In this document: positions 34,423 to 43,028 of the stretch, one piece after another
How the letters are laid out: every line of letters begins with the position of its first letter
Position numbering within the stretch: position 1 is the stretch's first letter
Assembly: GCA_951812645.1 (NCBI GenBank)
Contig: CATOSM010000001.1
Span: forward strand, 537,560 to 601,559
DNA length: 64,000 nt
Reading direction: 5' to 3'
DNA from: an uncultured Candidatus Nitrosopumilus sp.
GTDB lineage: Archaea; Thermoproteota; Nitrososphaeria; Nitrososphaerales; Nitrosopumilaceae
Position numbers and translations under genes: made by a program
Notes under the pieces: model-generated
What the model saw: the letters and a program-made list of their open reading frames with translations, nothing else
The model's database searches: none
Told to the model about the DNA's origin: nothing

Positions 34423-36195
34423 CTAACTGCAGGAACCTGCAAATGATATTATTTCACGTATCTGACTGTCCGGTCCGGTTGCCTTGCCTGTCAGGTCAAG
34501 GGTGAACTGCAAATCCAGCTTTTCATCGGTGTCCGGTGCCGGAAGGTTGGCATTCATGTCGATTCCGTCAGGGTTGGTGCTTAGCAAGTCCAAAAAGTTG
34601 CCGACAAGTCTGTCAGCCACAGTGGTCTTTGCCCCAACTACCAGATTGTCTTTCTCATCAAGCCATCCGTCTGTCTGTATCTTCACCCCGGTAAGTACTA
34701 TGTCACCGGTGTTAAGCACGGCATTTGCCTCTGCGGAGGATTCTGTTCCCCATGCGGCGTCATCAAAGTACAGGTTGTATTTTTCAAGGCCGATTGAGCA
34801 GATGTCGGTCCGCTGTACGTCAGCAAGTGACTGCTGCTTGGCAGGCCCCATTGCGCGAAGCTCACCTCCAACATAGTCGGCATAGTACGGCGAATACTGT
34901 ACCGGTCCGCTTAAGGCGGCAGCAAAGTCAGGCGAATCCCCGTAATAGTTCAGAGGGGCTGGAAGCACATAATTTACAACGGCATTGATAATATCAAATC
35001 CTCGGACATTGTCAAACGTGTTCTTTGTTATCTTGGCAGTAGGCTTGCCCGAATATGAAGAGGTGTCAGGCTCGAATGTTGTCGCATGGCAGTCCCCATC
35101 ACATAGAATTACACCGTGTCTGCTGTCTCTGATAACATTATTCTCTACCACAGTATCAAGTGAGGATGAAAGGCTGATTGCGCCCTTTAGATTGTCTGCA
35201 ATTAAGGCGCCGCCTCTGTGTTTTGAGTCGGCAAAGGTTGCATTGGTTATGGTGTTGCCCGATATCGTATTGTTGACACTTTCCCTGTATGCGATCTGTA
35301 TTCCGTTCTTTGGCACGTCAGAGATTGTGTTGCCTGAGATTGTCAGGCCTGTCACCCTGCCCAGGTTTATTCCGGACCAGGTTGTCTTGTCAATGATGTT
35401 TCCGGATATTTCAGAGTCGGCAAGCCAGTCAAAGTATATGGCAGTCATGTCATGCTGTGAGGCCTTGTCGCCGTTTGCAAACAGCGGCTTTTTACCATCA
35501 GGTGCATTGTACCCTATATGCTCAAAGGTGTTTCCAGTTACGCTGACTTTGATTGTGTTGCCAGAACTGCCAGCGCCTGTTATGCCCTGTTTTTGGGTAT
35601 TGTTGACGTAGTTGTTCTCAACGGCAATGTCGGACCTTGGACCGCTGACATGTATTCCATGCACTGGCGCATCCACAATCTCCATTCCCTGAATCCTTAC
35701 ATTATTTGCGGTAATTTGGATTCCGGTGCCGCTAAAAATTACGTCATCCTGGGCATGGTTGCCATTAGTAGACTTTAGGGTAAGACTCTTGCCAATGGCA
35801 TAGTAATCAGATCCCGGCTTGAGATAGGTGCCATCGGCGATGACTATAACGTCGCCTGAGGTTGCGTTTGTAATTGCGGCATCAGGATTCTTAAACCTTG
35901 TTCGATCATTGCATGTGCCGTTATTGTCGTCATCCGGACATGATGAATCCACATGAAGTGTAGCGGCATGTGAGGAAGGAACCGCAACCAGCACGGCAAG
36001 TGCCGCAACCATAAACATCGTATATTGTAAGGCGGTCAATCTTTTCAATATACGCCTGTGATCACTTGGATTAATAAACTGTTGGTTCTGCAGAGGCCAT
36101 TTGTTTTTGGCCCAGATGCGGTGCATTATAGCTGATCTACTGGGATGCAGGTTTTGCCACCAGGTATCAAATCGTTTCACACCAGGATGTGCCAT
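34423..36195 (-). CDS. Secreted right-handed beta-helix (pectate-lyase-like fold) protein
   Basis: 590 residues. A hydrophobic signal (FMVAALAVLVAVPSSHAA, about 60-78) is preceded by a long basic stretch, so the true start may be an internal Met (residue 24 or 60) rather than 36195. The mature part begins TLHVDSSCPDDDNNGTCND and then runs through parallel beta-helix rungs (ISGNTI, ITGNTF, VENNVI, ITKNTF repeats: NosD/PbH1 type). Related proteins bind or cleave polysaccharides; no lyase active site can be assigned. Composition is clearly richer in G+C than neighbouring genes, with different codon choice, a sign of recent transfer. Confidence 0.75.
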   Translation of the reverse strand: MAHPGVKRFDTWWQNLHPSRSAIMHRIWAKNKWPLQNQQFINPSDHRRILKRLTALQYTMFMVAALAVLVAVPSSHAATLHVDSSCPDDDNNGTCNDRTRFKNPDAAITNATSGDVIVIADGTYLKPGSDYYAIGKSLTLKSTNGNHAQDDVIFSGTGIQITANNVRIQGMEIVDAPVHGIHVSGPRSDIAVENNYVNNTQKQGITGAGSSGNTIKVSVTGNTFEHIGYNAPDGKKPLFANGDKASQHDMTAIYFDWLADSEISGNIIDKTTWSGINLGRVTGLTISGNTISDVPKNGIQIAYRESVNNTISGNTITNATFADSKHRGGALIADNLKGAISLSSSLDTVVENNVIRDSRHGVILCDGDCHATTFEPDTSSYSGKPTAKITKNTFDNVRGFDIINAVVNYVLPAPLNYYGDSPDFAAALSGPVQYSPYYADYVGGELRAMGPAKQQSLADVQRTDICSIGLEKYNLYFDDAAWGTESSAEANAVLNTGDIVLTGVKIQTDGWLDEKDNLVVGAKTTVADRLVGNFLDLLSTNPDGIDMNANLPAPDTDEKLDLQFTLDLTGKATGPDSQIREIISFAGSCS

Positions 36196-36677
36196 ACCAT
36201 CCTCAACATGATTAAAAGATGCCAGGATTCCACGTTATCTGCATGCTGATACAAGAAAGACGGGCACATCTGCAACCATTCCAACAAGATTTTCTGATGT
36301 TCCAATATACAGAACAAGCGGAACTCGCAGAAAGGAGGTGAAGAGAAACTTTCCAAGGCAGTTGTATTCCCAGAGAAACAAATCAGAGACGATCTTTTTT
36401 GCCGTAAAGACAACGATGTCAGGAGATATTACATCAAGGAACGGTATCACGCAAGACGATGAAATATTGTTTAGGTTAACTGCATACAATACTTGTCGAG
36501 TTACTAAACTAGAATGTGTTATTTTGACATGGTTTCTACAAGGCCAATACAACGTAAAAAAATGAAAAAATGTATTAAAAAAATTATTCAATCCAAACAT
36601 GAAATTGAAAATGAATTAGAATATACTTCTGCTGTTATTTTTGATAAATTAGAACCAATTTTGATGATCTCTAAAAA
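36196..36677. other. 480-bp gap with gene debris only
   Basis: Several short overlapping frames, none convincing. On the plus strand 36219-36341 reads a 40-residue helical fragment (IQERRAHLQPFQQDF, FQYTEQAELAERR). The plus frame 36562-36708 (MKKCIKKIIQSKHEIENELEYT) runs into the 3' end of the RNase H gene on the other strand. I regard the stretch as remnants. Confidence 0.4.
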
Positions 36678-37409
36678 TCACCCTTCAAAGAATTCAGATA
36701 TCTTCTGATTGGATTTTTCTTGCAATAATTTTTCAACATTGCTCCATTTTTTTCTTACAAATGAAGGGAGTTCTTTCTTTGGATGAATCCTCATGAATGC
36801 CTCCAAATATTCCCTGGTTTGTGGATTGCCTGCGTTGCCAGAATCAGGATAGATTATTTTTCCAGATTCATCCCGTATCTTGTATTTCTCATTGTTGCTT
36901 TGCACCTCTTCCAATCTTTCTTTTCTTGCAATGACTGATGCTGCCTGGCATGCGGCATATTTTTCATCGGCCCTGTTTTCAACGATTATTGTGTTGCCAT
37001 CTGACTGCAGTCTGTCCAAAAATGATTTTAGTCCTCTCTTAACTCCATAGTCATCAATGATTATACACGCGTCTTCCTTTCCAGAAGTTGCACATGTAAT
37101 CAATTCCTCATATTTTTGATCAAGAAGCGTGTTTTTGCCAACCCTGTCAATTTCCGTTGCCTTGCACTTTGTATGAAAAAGTTCACAATCTTTTCTGATC
37201 TGTTCGTATTTGTCCTGTATTTCAAATTCTTCCAGTTCCTTAATGTTAGGATTATCAAAAATTTGCTTGATGTTTTGTAATTTTTCAGCCTCTATTGCCA
37301 CACATCCAAGAAACATCGAGCCGAATGTTTCCCCTGCACCGGACTCGTCACAGCCTACAACATATTTCACATTCGACGGAATCAAAGCAGGATGAGGTTT
37401 CAATTTCAT
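36678..37409 (-). CDS. RNase HII-like protein, second-copy type
   Basis: 243 residues with the type 2 RNase H active site: D21 and E22 in GCDESGAGETFG, D119 or D120 in CIIIDDYG and D148 in RADEKYAACQAASVIARKER. The canonical GSGYPSD segment is replaced by YPDSGNAGNPQT. It lacks the N-terminal TBP-like domain of RNase HIII. The DESGAGE form resembles HIII more than housekeeping archaeal HII (DEAGRG), suggesting a specialised enzyme cutting RNA in RNA-DNA hybrids. Its ATG overlaps the helicase stop by four bases, so the two are made together. Confidence 0.8.
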   Translation of the reverse strand: MKLKPHPALIPSNVKYVVGCDESGAGETFGSMFLGCVAIEAEKLQNIKQIFDNPNIKELEEFEIQDKYEQIRKDCELFHTKCKATEIDRVGKNTLLDQKYEELITCATSGKEDACIIIDDYGVKRGLKSFLDRLQSDGNTIIVENRADEKYAACQAASVIARKERLEEVQSNNEKYKIRDESGKIIYPDSGNAGNPQTREYLEAFMRIHPKKELPSFVRKKWSNVEKLLQEKSNQKISEFFEG

Positions 37410-39085
37410 TTAGATGTCTCACCCCATCCAAAGACATCATGATAGGATTTTGGAACCAGGTTTTTTGAATTATTTAGCAGAGGTTCTATTGCCGAATCCA
37501 AAACATAAGTTGCGGCCCAGTCGTCTTTGCTTCTTATGGAACGGCCAAACCCCTGTAAGATTTTGTTAATTGTTTGAGAGGAATACCAAAGAGGATATCT
37601 TTCCATTTTGGATTCTACCCATTTTTCAGCATAATTTGGGTATGGGGATTTTGCAATTATTTGAAATCTTGACAAACCGTCCTTCAAGTCAGCCCCTTGC
37701 CAAAGTGATGATGATATCAAAACACCGTTTTTTGAATTGGCATGTTCGTTTATTACATCATCTTGCGTTTTTCCATTTGGATTTCTAGCATGACAGATTC
37801 TTAGCCTGCTCTTATTTTTTGAAGAGAGATTTTTTACAATATTTTTACATCTGGCACGGGATGAGGTAAGAATCAGACCTCTTTGATCCCTGTGCTTGGA
37901 TAGTATATCGTCAATCTTTAGATATGCCCTATTCTCATTTATTTGAGGACTGTTATGCGCAAGTCTGGCTGCATTTACAAACTCTACTTTGCGATTCTCT
38001 AAAGGAAATGGAGAGCAAGGAGTATCTACAAAGGCAACATCGTCATTTGAAAATCCCATGTTTTGACAAAAAGAGTCCTTGCTGATTGTTGCAGACATGA
38101 AAATTTGAAACGGAGTTATAAAAAATTCTTTAACATATTTTGATACATCAAGTGGTTTTATGGTGATTGATTTGAATTTGCCTTTCTTGTATTCTGGCTC
38201 ATTTATGATGAAATTTTCAGGATCTGATGATACTTCAATTCTTATTCTTGCAAATCTTTCATAGTTGCCATCTAGTTTGTTCATTAAAGTATAGTCTGGA
38301 TTTTCTTGATATGCTCTGCTTTCTCTGATCTCCCTTACTTTACGTGCATAAAATTCTGTAATGTCGCCTAGTAATTGTATGATCATTTGGATATCTGTCA
38401 AATCATATGATTCAATTCTGATTTCACATTCTTCAATGTGTTTTTTAATAATTTCAATTCCAACAAATTGAATTATTTGGTCTTCAATTGAATGCGCCTC
38501 ATCAAAAATAGAGATGTTTCGATTTAGATATTCTCCGTATATCACTCGATTGTATTTGACTGTCTGAAAATAAGAGTGATAATTCCATACAGAGTGATCT
38601 GTAATCAATGCAGAGTATTTTTGTTCATAATAGGGACAAACAATTTCTTCAAATGTCTTTTCTTCGAATGCCTGTATGGGTGGCTTGAATTTACAGTTTT
38701 GTCTTTTACCTTCTTTGTTTCTTTCTTGACATTCACCTTTATCACAAGAGAGACCTTGGTTCATGGCCACATCATATTCTTGCAGATCAATACCCTTTTG
38801 CTCCATAGATTTGAAACATGGGAAGTTGGATTTTCCTTTAACGGGGACTAGCATTTCAAAATCATCAACATATTGATCTTGAAGACTTTTTGAATAAGTG
38901 ACTACAAAGGAATTCTCATAACTTTTTGCCAGAGTCATTGCAATTGCAGATTTGCCTATTCCTGTAGGTGCAGAAACTATGATTTTTTTGTATCCTGACT
39001 TTAGGCTTTCCTGTACTTCATCAAGGATTTCTTTTTGAGCATCTCTTGCTTGTAAATGGGATGGAAAGTTATCTAAAAGGCTCAA
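37406..39085 (-). CDS. DinG/XPD-like Fe-S superfamily 2 helicase
   Basis: 559 residues. Walker A APTGIGKS at 39-46, DEAH at 195-198, motif III-like SATISK and motif VI QGFGRSIRS near the end. Between motif I and DEAH sits the Fe-S region: C90, C114, C119, C131 and C150, five Cys from which the four cluster ligands of Rad3/XPD/DinG come. These enzymes move 5'-3' on single-stranded DNA and open forks, R-loops and D-loops. It is an extra helicase, coupled to an RNase H; the pairing points to removal of R-loops or hybrids (inference). Confidence 0.87.
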   Translation of the reverse strand: MSLLDNFPSHLQARDAQKEILDEVQESLKSGYKKIIVSAPTGIGKSAIAMTLAKSYENSFVVTYSKSLQDQYVDDFEMLVPVKGKSNFPCFKSMEQKGIDLQEYDVAMNQGLSCDKGECQERNKEGKRQNCKFKPPIQAFEEKTFEEIVCPYYEQKYSALITDHSVWNYHSYFQTVKYNRVIYGEYLNRNISIFDEAHSIEDQIIQFVGIEIIKKHIEECEIRIESYDLTDIQMIIQLLGDITEFYARKVREIRESRAYQENPDYTLMNKLDGNYERFARIRIEVSSDPENFIINEPEYKKGKFKSITIKPLDVSKYVKEFFITPFQIFMSATISKDSFCQNMGFSNDDVAFVDTPCSPFPLENRKVEFVNAARLAHNSPQINENRAYLKIDDILSKHRDQRGLILTSSRARCKNIVKNLSSKNKSRLRICHARNPNGKTQDDVINEHANSKNGVLISSSLWQGADLKDGLSRFQIIAKSPYPNYAEKWVESKMERYPLWYSSQTINKILQGFGRSIRSKDDWAATYVLDSAIEPLLNNSKNLVPKSYHDVFGWGETSK

Positions 39086-39170
39086 GGAATAGACTTTATT
39101 TGTTTATCTAAAGAAGATTTCTATTTCGATATATCATAAATTCTTATTTTTACCTAAAATCATCACAATT

Positions 39171-39863
39171 ATGGCAATAATTTATGGCAGGGCAGACAGT
39201 GAAAAACAACTTTTGGATTTGTATCCAAAAAGAGTCAAGGAAATTGATGATATTGAGAAGGTTGAGCTTGAAATGCAAGAAGAACTTAAGACTGAGACCA
39301 GAGGATTTCTAGGCAAGTTTCAAAGATGGAGATTAAAACGACAATATCAAAAATTTGAACAAAAAAGGGATGATCCTTTCCATGCAGGAGCAAAGGGAGA
39401 GAACCAAGTAATTGAGAAATTATCCCAACTTGGTGATGAATATCATGTCTTATGCGGGGTAAGGTTGGGATTATCACACCATATCTCATACAATCAAAAA
39501 AAGAATCTAAAATCTGCTCAGATTGATTTTGTCGTAGTCTCAAAAAAAGGCGTATTTGCAATCGAGGTAAAAAACTGGAGTGATAATTTTGTTAACCAAA
39601 AAAATTACTTTAGTCCACATGAACAAGCAGGAAGAGCAGGCAGATTGTTGTGGCATGTCTTAAGATCTTGGAGAAAAGCCCCCCGAGTCACCAGTGTGGT
39701 GTTATCCATCAAAGGAAACATCCAACATGATCCAAAATACAAAACGGTTTTTGTGTCTGATATCAGTAAAATAAACAATCTTCTTGAAAATCAAGAAGAC
39801 GCACTGTCTGATAAAGAAGTAAAAAGGATTGTGAAGGAATTGAAGGATCATGTTACCAGATAA
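39171..39863 (+). CDS. NERD-domain nuclease-like protein
   Basis: 230 residues. A basic coiled N-terminus (about 15-70) is followed by the NERD domain AGAKGENQVIEKLSQL...IDFVVVSKKGVFAIEVKNW. The PD-(D/E)XK-type residues are D119, E132 and K134 plus E77. NERD domains are predicted nucleases often joined to helicases or found in defence loci. The gene is divergent from the helicase with an 85-base gap that can hold both promoters. Confidence 0.8.
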   Translation: MAIIYGRADSEKQLLDLYPKRVKEIDDIEKVELEMQEELKTETRGFLGKFQRWRLKRQYQKFEQKRDDPFHAGAKGENQVIEKLSQLGDEYHVLCGVRLGLSHHISYNQKKNLKSAQIDFVVVSKKGVFAIEVKNWSDNFVNQKNYFSPHEQAGRAGRLLWHVLRSWRKAPRVTSVVLSIKGNIQHDPKYKTVFVSDISKINNLLENQEDALSDKEVKRIVKELKDHVTR

Positions 39864-40107
39864 GGGCAGACGGTAACCAGATTTTTCAGCACGTCTAGAA
39901 TCATATTTGTCAATGTCAAGAAATGGCAAATATTCGGAATATGAAAAAATTATTTTAAATCCAATGTCAAATAACCAAGAAAAAGTGGCGATAGCACATA
40001 ATATCAGCATCCCAAAAATGGTTCCTCATGTGATAGTGATGGAAAGATTCAAGAAAATGAACAATTCAACCCCAAAGTCTTCTTTTCACCGAATATTCTC
40101 CATCTGC

Positions 40108-40236
40108 TCATTTACATCCACATCCTAATTCTTGTACTGTCGGTTTAAACACAAAATCTAATTTTTCATCTGTTTTTTCTCGGATTTCACTACCTTCAAA
40201 ACCAATACTAGAAATAATAAAACATGTTTTTATCAT
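40108..40236 (-). CDS. Possible small protein with CGC motif (42 aa)
   Basis: ATG at 40236, reading a hydrophobic start (IKTCFIISSIGFEG) and a charged end TDEKLDFVFKPTVQELGCGCK. The 244-base space between the NERD gene and this ORF holds no other convincing frame. Too short to be sure; could be the 3' end of a lost gene. Confidence 0.3.
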   Translation of the reverse strand: MIKTCFIISSIGFEGSEIREKTDEKLDFVFKPTVQELGCGCK

Positions 40237-40326
40237 AAAACAATACTTTCAAAGATGCTTTAAAACGCTATTCTAATCAATTGATGTCAAAACGGACTAA
40301 ATCACAAAAAGCCAACTACAGAGTAG

Positions 40327-40401
40327 CGGACCCGACCGGATTCGAACCGGCGACCTAACGCTCCGCAAGCGTTCGCACTATCCAAGCTATGCAACGAGTC
40401 C
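40327..40401 (-). tRNA. tRNA-Arg (anticodon GCG)
   Basis: Minus strand, 75 nt. Acceptor GGACTCG pairs with CGGGTCC (one G-T wobble), discriminator G at 40327. The anticodon arm AACGC-TTGCGGA-GCGTT shows GCG; the T arm is GCCGG-TTCGAAT-CCGGT. No intron. Its 3' end is repeated at 33824-33843. Confidence 0.95.
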
Positions 40402-40439
40402 AAAAAGTTTGGGAGATTTACGCTTAATTTGGATTGCTA

Positions 40440-41261
40440 TCAGATAGATTTTGCAAATATGTAGAGAGTCTCATCAGGTTCGTGTAATGTCCATGCAGTA
40501 GGTAAGAAAATATTTTCAATGGTTTCTAAATCACTGTTAGCAATCAAAGTTCCCCAACCAGCCTCATTTTTAGGATCAGGAGCATATTTTTGAGATAATG
40601 TACCAGCAAATACCCAACCTGTATTTTTCTTCAAAGTTGAAATAGAATTTATTTTTTCTAAGATCTCATTGGCAAGAAATGTACCACCCATTTGAGCAAG
40701 ACCTCCAATAAAGAAAACAGGACAGGATAGATTTAACGAAGAATAATCAAATGAAATTGCATCAGAGCAATGGGGATGAAAATCCAATGTAGAGGTAAGA
40801 GTGTTTTGTAAGTCTACCAACGAATTATCAATTTCAATACTAAAGGATTCCATACCGAGAATTTTTGCACAATATGCAGTTCGTCCATCACCGGAACCAA
40901 TATCGAGAACTTCAGAATACCCTAATTCTTTTGCACACATTGCACCAACATATCCAGACATTATCCATGTGGGAGAAAAAGGGGCCTTACTAGAACCATG
41001 TTGAATACTGTTCAGCCAATATTTGTTAATGTCTCCCTCATACACAATACAATCAATGGAGTTAATTTTTTTTTCAAATGAATTGTAATAGATAGGGTTT
41101 TTTTTAGCAAATTGATGTAGCAAGTCAAAATGAGATTCTTCAATTGGGAATGAATCAGATTTGGACATAGGAATTAATTCTTGAATTTGGCTTGTCCCGT
41201 CATAGGTTTTAACAAATTCTTTTTTTAATTCGACTAGATTTTTTGCAATGTCTTTAATCAT
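40440..41261 (-). CDS. SAM-dependent methyltransferase-like protein
   Basis: About 273 residues from the ATG at 41261, which overlaps the upstream stop by eight bases (an ATG at 41291 is further in). SAM motif I is VLDIGSGDGRTAYCAKILG, followed by an acidic residue in FSIEIDNSLV. The C-terminal half has GGLAQMGGTFLANEIL. Target unknown; coupling to the 143-residue helical protein suggests a two-protein unit. Confidence 0.7.
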   Translation of the reverse strand: MIKDIAKNLVELKKEFVKTYDGTSQIQELIPMSKSDSFPIEESHFDLLHQFAKKNPIYYNSFEKKINSIDCIVYEGDINKYWLNSIQHGSSKAPFSPTWIMSGYVGAMCAKELGYSEVLDIGSGDGRTAYCAKILGMESFSIEIDNSLVDLQNTLTSTLDFHPHCSDAISFDYSSLNLSCPVFFIGGLAQMGGTFLANEILEKINSISTLKKNTGWVFAGTLSQKYAPDPKNEAGWGTLIANSDLETIENIFLPTAWTLHEPDETLYIFAKSI

Positions 41262-41685
41262 TAGAAATGCCATTCTCGTATTGTTGAACAAATTCTTTTG
41301 TACTCATATTTTGACGCAATTCCTCAAATCGTTTAGCATCTAGTTCGGTTTGTTCTCTTGATTTTTCACCAGAGTTTCCAGATTGCAAAGTTTGAGTTAA
41401 TTCTTGAATCGAGATAGATAATTCATTCATGACTTTGGGATGAATAACAGTATTGAATTTTTCAGAAATTACCGTTTCAATTTCTTGTATTTTTTGGAAT
41501 TCATTGGATTCAGTAATTTGTTGTTTAAGCATGATAGCCATAGAAGAAACATTCATGACTTGATAATAGGTCTCAACAATCTCATCTACATTCATATCAT
41601 TTTTAGCATCAACATCATCAATCATGTTTTGAAGTTTTTCAGATTCAGAACTAAACGCTTGAAAAACATCATCAGAAGAGGTCAT
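41254..41685 (-). CDS. Helical hypothetical protein coupled to a methyltransferase
   Basis: 143 residues, acidic and almost entirely alpha-helical with coiled-coil pattern (SSESEKLQNMIDDVDAKND, QELTQTLQSGNSGEKSREQTELDAKRFEELR). No known domain. It overlaps the methyltransferase start, so likely a partner. Confidence 0.6.
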   Translation of the reverse strand: MTSSDDVFQAFSSESEKLQNMIDDVDAKNDMNVDEIVETYYQVMNVSSMAIMLKQQITESNEFQKIQEIETVISEKFNTVIHPKVMNELSISIQELTQTLQSGNSGEKSREQTELDAKRFEELRQNMSTKEFVQQYENGISND

Positions 41686-41724
41686 GTAACAAATTAAAAT
41701 TTCAAATTTTTAAAAACCTTAGGA

Positions 41725-42438
41725 TCAGGCTTCTTGTTCTGCAGGTTTGGTGTAGATATAATTCATTATTACACCAGCAATAATACCACCTACAATTGGA
41801 CCGACCCAATAGAGCCATTGTACTTCCCACAATCCAGCATCTCCAGCAAATAAAGTTGGAGACAGTGATCTTGCGGGATTCATTGATGCGCCAGTTAATG
41901 GAACGCCCACCAGGTGAAGTAAGAAAACCATTCCACCAATTACTGCACCACAAACACTCTTTGGAGCCTTTTTGTGGACAGCGGTCATAAAGATAACAAC
42001 CACTAAGAAGAAAGTCAAAATTATCTCAACTGCCAATCCAGACATCATACTATTATTGATTAATTCACTTGGGCCACCATGCGCACCCCAGAAAACACCT
42101 TTACCAATTTCAGGGAATAATGCAACCAAAGTACCGGTTGCAACAACGGCGCCAATTATTTGAAATATAATATATGCAATTCCATCTGTAATTCCAATTT
42201 TTTTAGTAATCATCATAGGAATGGTAACTGCGGGATTAATGTGAGCACCAGATACATGTCCAAATGCATATACCATAAATGCAATCGCTGCACCGTGCCC
42301 CAAAGATATCATGATAATTCCTTCAGTAGTTAGACCGTCACCAAAGGCAGTTACAGCAAGAATTACAGACAACGGACCAAAGAAGACCAAAGCGAAAGTT
42401 GCAATTGCTTCTGCAAGCCAATTTCGAGGACTAACCAT
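41725..42438 (-). CDS. Aquaporin (MIP family channel)
   Basis: 237 residues, six TM helices and both pore NPA motifs: NPA at 68-70 (HINPAVTI) and NPAR at 187-190 (SMNPARSL). H61 and R190 fit the selectivity region, with AGAH-type loop B (HVSGAH). It passes water or small neutral solutes; for an ammonia oxidiser, ammonia is a tempting guess but not shown by the sequence. Confidence 0.92.
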   Translation of the reverse strand: MVSPRNWLAEAIATFALVFFGPLSVILAVTAFGDGLTTEGIIMISLGHGAAIAFMVYAFGHVSGAHINPAVTIPMMITKKIGITDGIAYIIFQIIGAVVATGTLVALFPEIGKGVFWGAHGGPSELINNSMMSGLAVEIILTFFLVVVIFMTAVHKKAPKSVCGAVIGGMVFLLHLVGVPLTGASMNPARSLSPTLFAGDAGLWEVQWLYWVGPIVGGIIAGVIMNYIYTKPAEQEA

Positions 42439-42537
42439 GAAGCAAAGCCCCGTCAGTTTCCATATAAAAGATTCGGACTGGCATAGGATCTAATCAAGTC
42501 AAAAAGTAATTAATTATAGAGAAAAAGATCTGAAGAC

Positions 42538-43002
42538 ATGGTTTCTGAAGGAGATTCTGTTCCAAAATTTACAGTAAATGATGCAAATGGAAACAAAGTA
42601 AAATCAAGTGATTTCAAGGGGAAAAAACATGCAATCTATTTTTATCCAAAAGACTTCACACCGGGATGTACCACAGAGGCAGACGAATTCTCAAAAGATT
42701 ATAAAAAATTCCAAAAAGAAGGGATTGAAATTATTGGAATAAGCCCAGATGATGTAGACTCACATAAAAAATTCTGTGACAAAATGGGAATCAAATATCC
42801 TCTATTGGCAGATGTAGATAAAGAAGTATCAAGCGTGTTTGGAGTTTGGGGAAAGAAAAAATTCATGGGCAGAGAATACATGGGCGTGATGAGAAGTACA
42901 TTCTTAGTAAATGAAAAAGGAAGAATTTTCAAAATATATCCCAAAGTAAAACCAGCAGGACACTCTAAAGAAGTACTAGAAGAATTTCTAAATTTAAAAT
43001 AA
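42538..43002 (+). CDS. Peroxiredoxin, BCP/PrxQ type
   Basis: 154 residues. Peroxidatic Cys44 in DFTPGCTTEADEF. Position 49, where the resolving Cys of E. coli BCP lies, is Asp; Cys80 (HKKFCDKMG) is at the place of the alternative resolving Cys of other PrxQ proteins. It reduces H2O2 and organic peroxides. Divergent from the aquaporin. Confidence 0.92.
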   Translation: MVSEGDSVPKFTVNDANGNKVKSSDFKGKKHAIYFYPKDFTPGCTTEADEFSKDYKKFQKEGIEIIGISPDDVDSHKKFCDKMGIKYPLLADVDKEVSSVFGVWGKKKFMGREYMGVMRSTFLVNEKGRIFKIYPKVKPAGHSKEVLEEFLNLK

Positions 43003-43028
43003 AAATAAGTAAAAAAAAGATTCTGAAA

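Larger units (their letters stand above)
33824..40345. mobile_element. Putative genomic island integrated at tRNA-Arg(GCG)
   Basis: Bounded by the tRNA-Arg 3' end at 40327 and its partial copy at 33824-33843. Contents: remnant ORFs, a secreted beta-helix protein with clearly GC-richer sequence than its surroundings, the RNase HII-like/helicase pair and the NERD gene. No integrase gene is visible, so the element, if real, is immobile or needed an integrase in trans. The call rests on the repeat, composition and accessory content together. Confidence 0.45.

Noticed and set aside
36562..36708. Plus-strand frame MKKCIKKIIQSKHEIENELEYT
   Set aside because: Ends inside the RNase H coding region on the other strand and has no recognisable family; kept only as possible debris.
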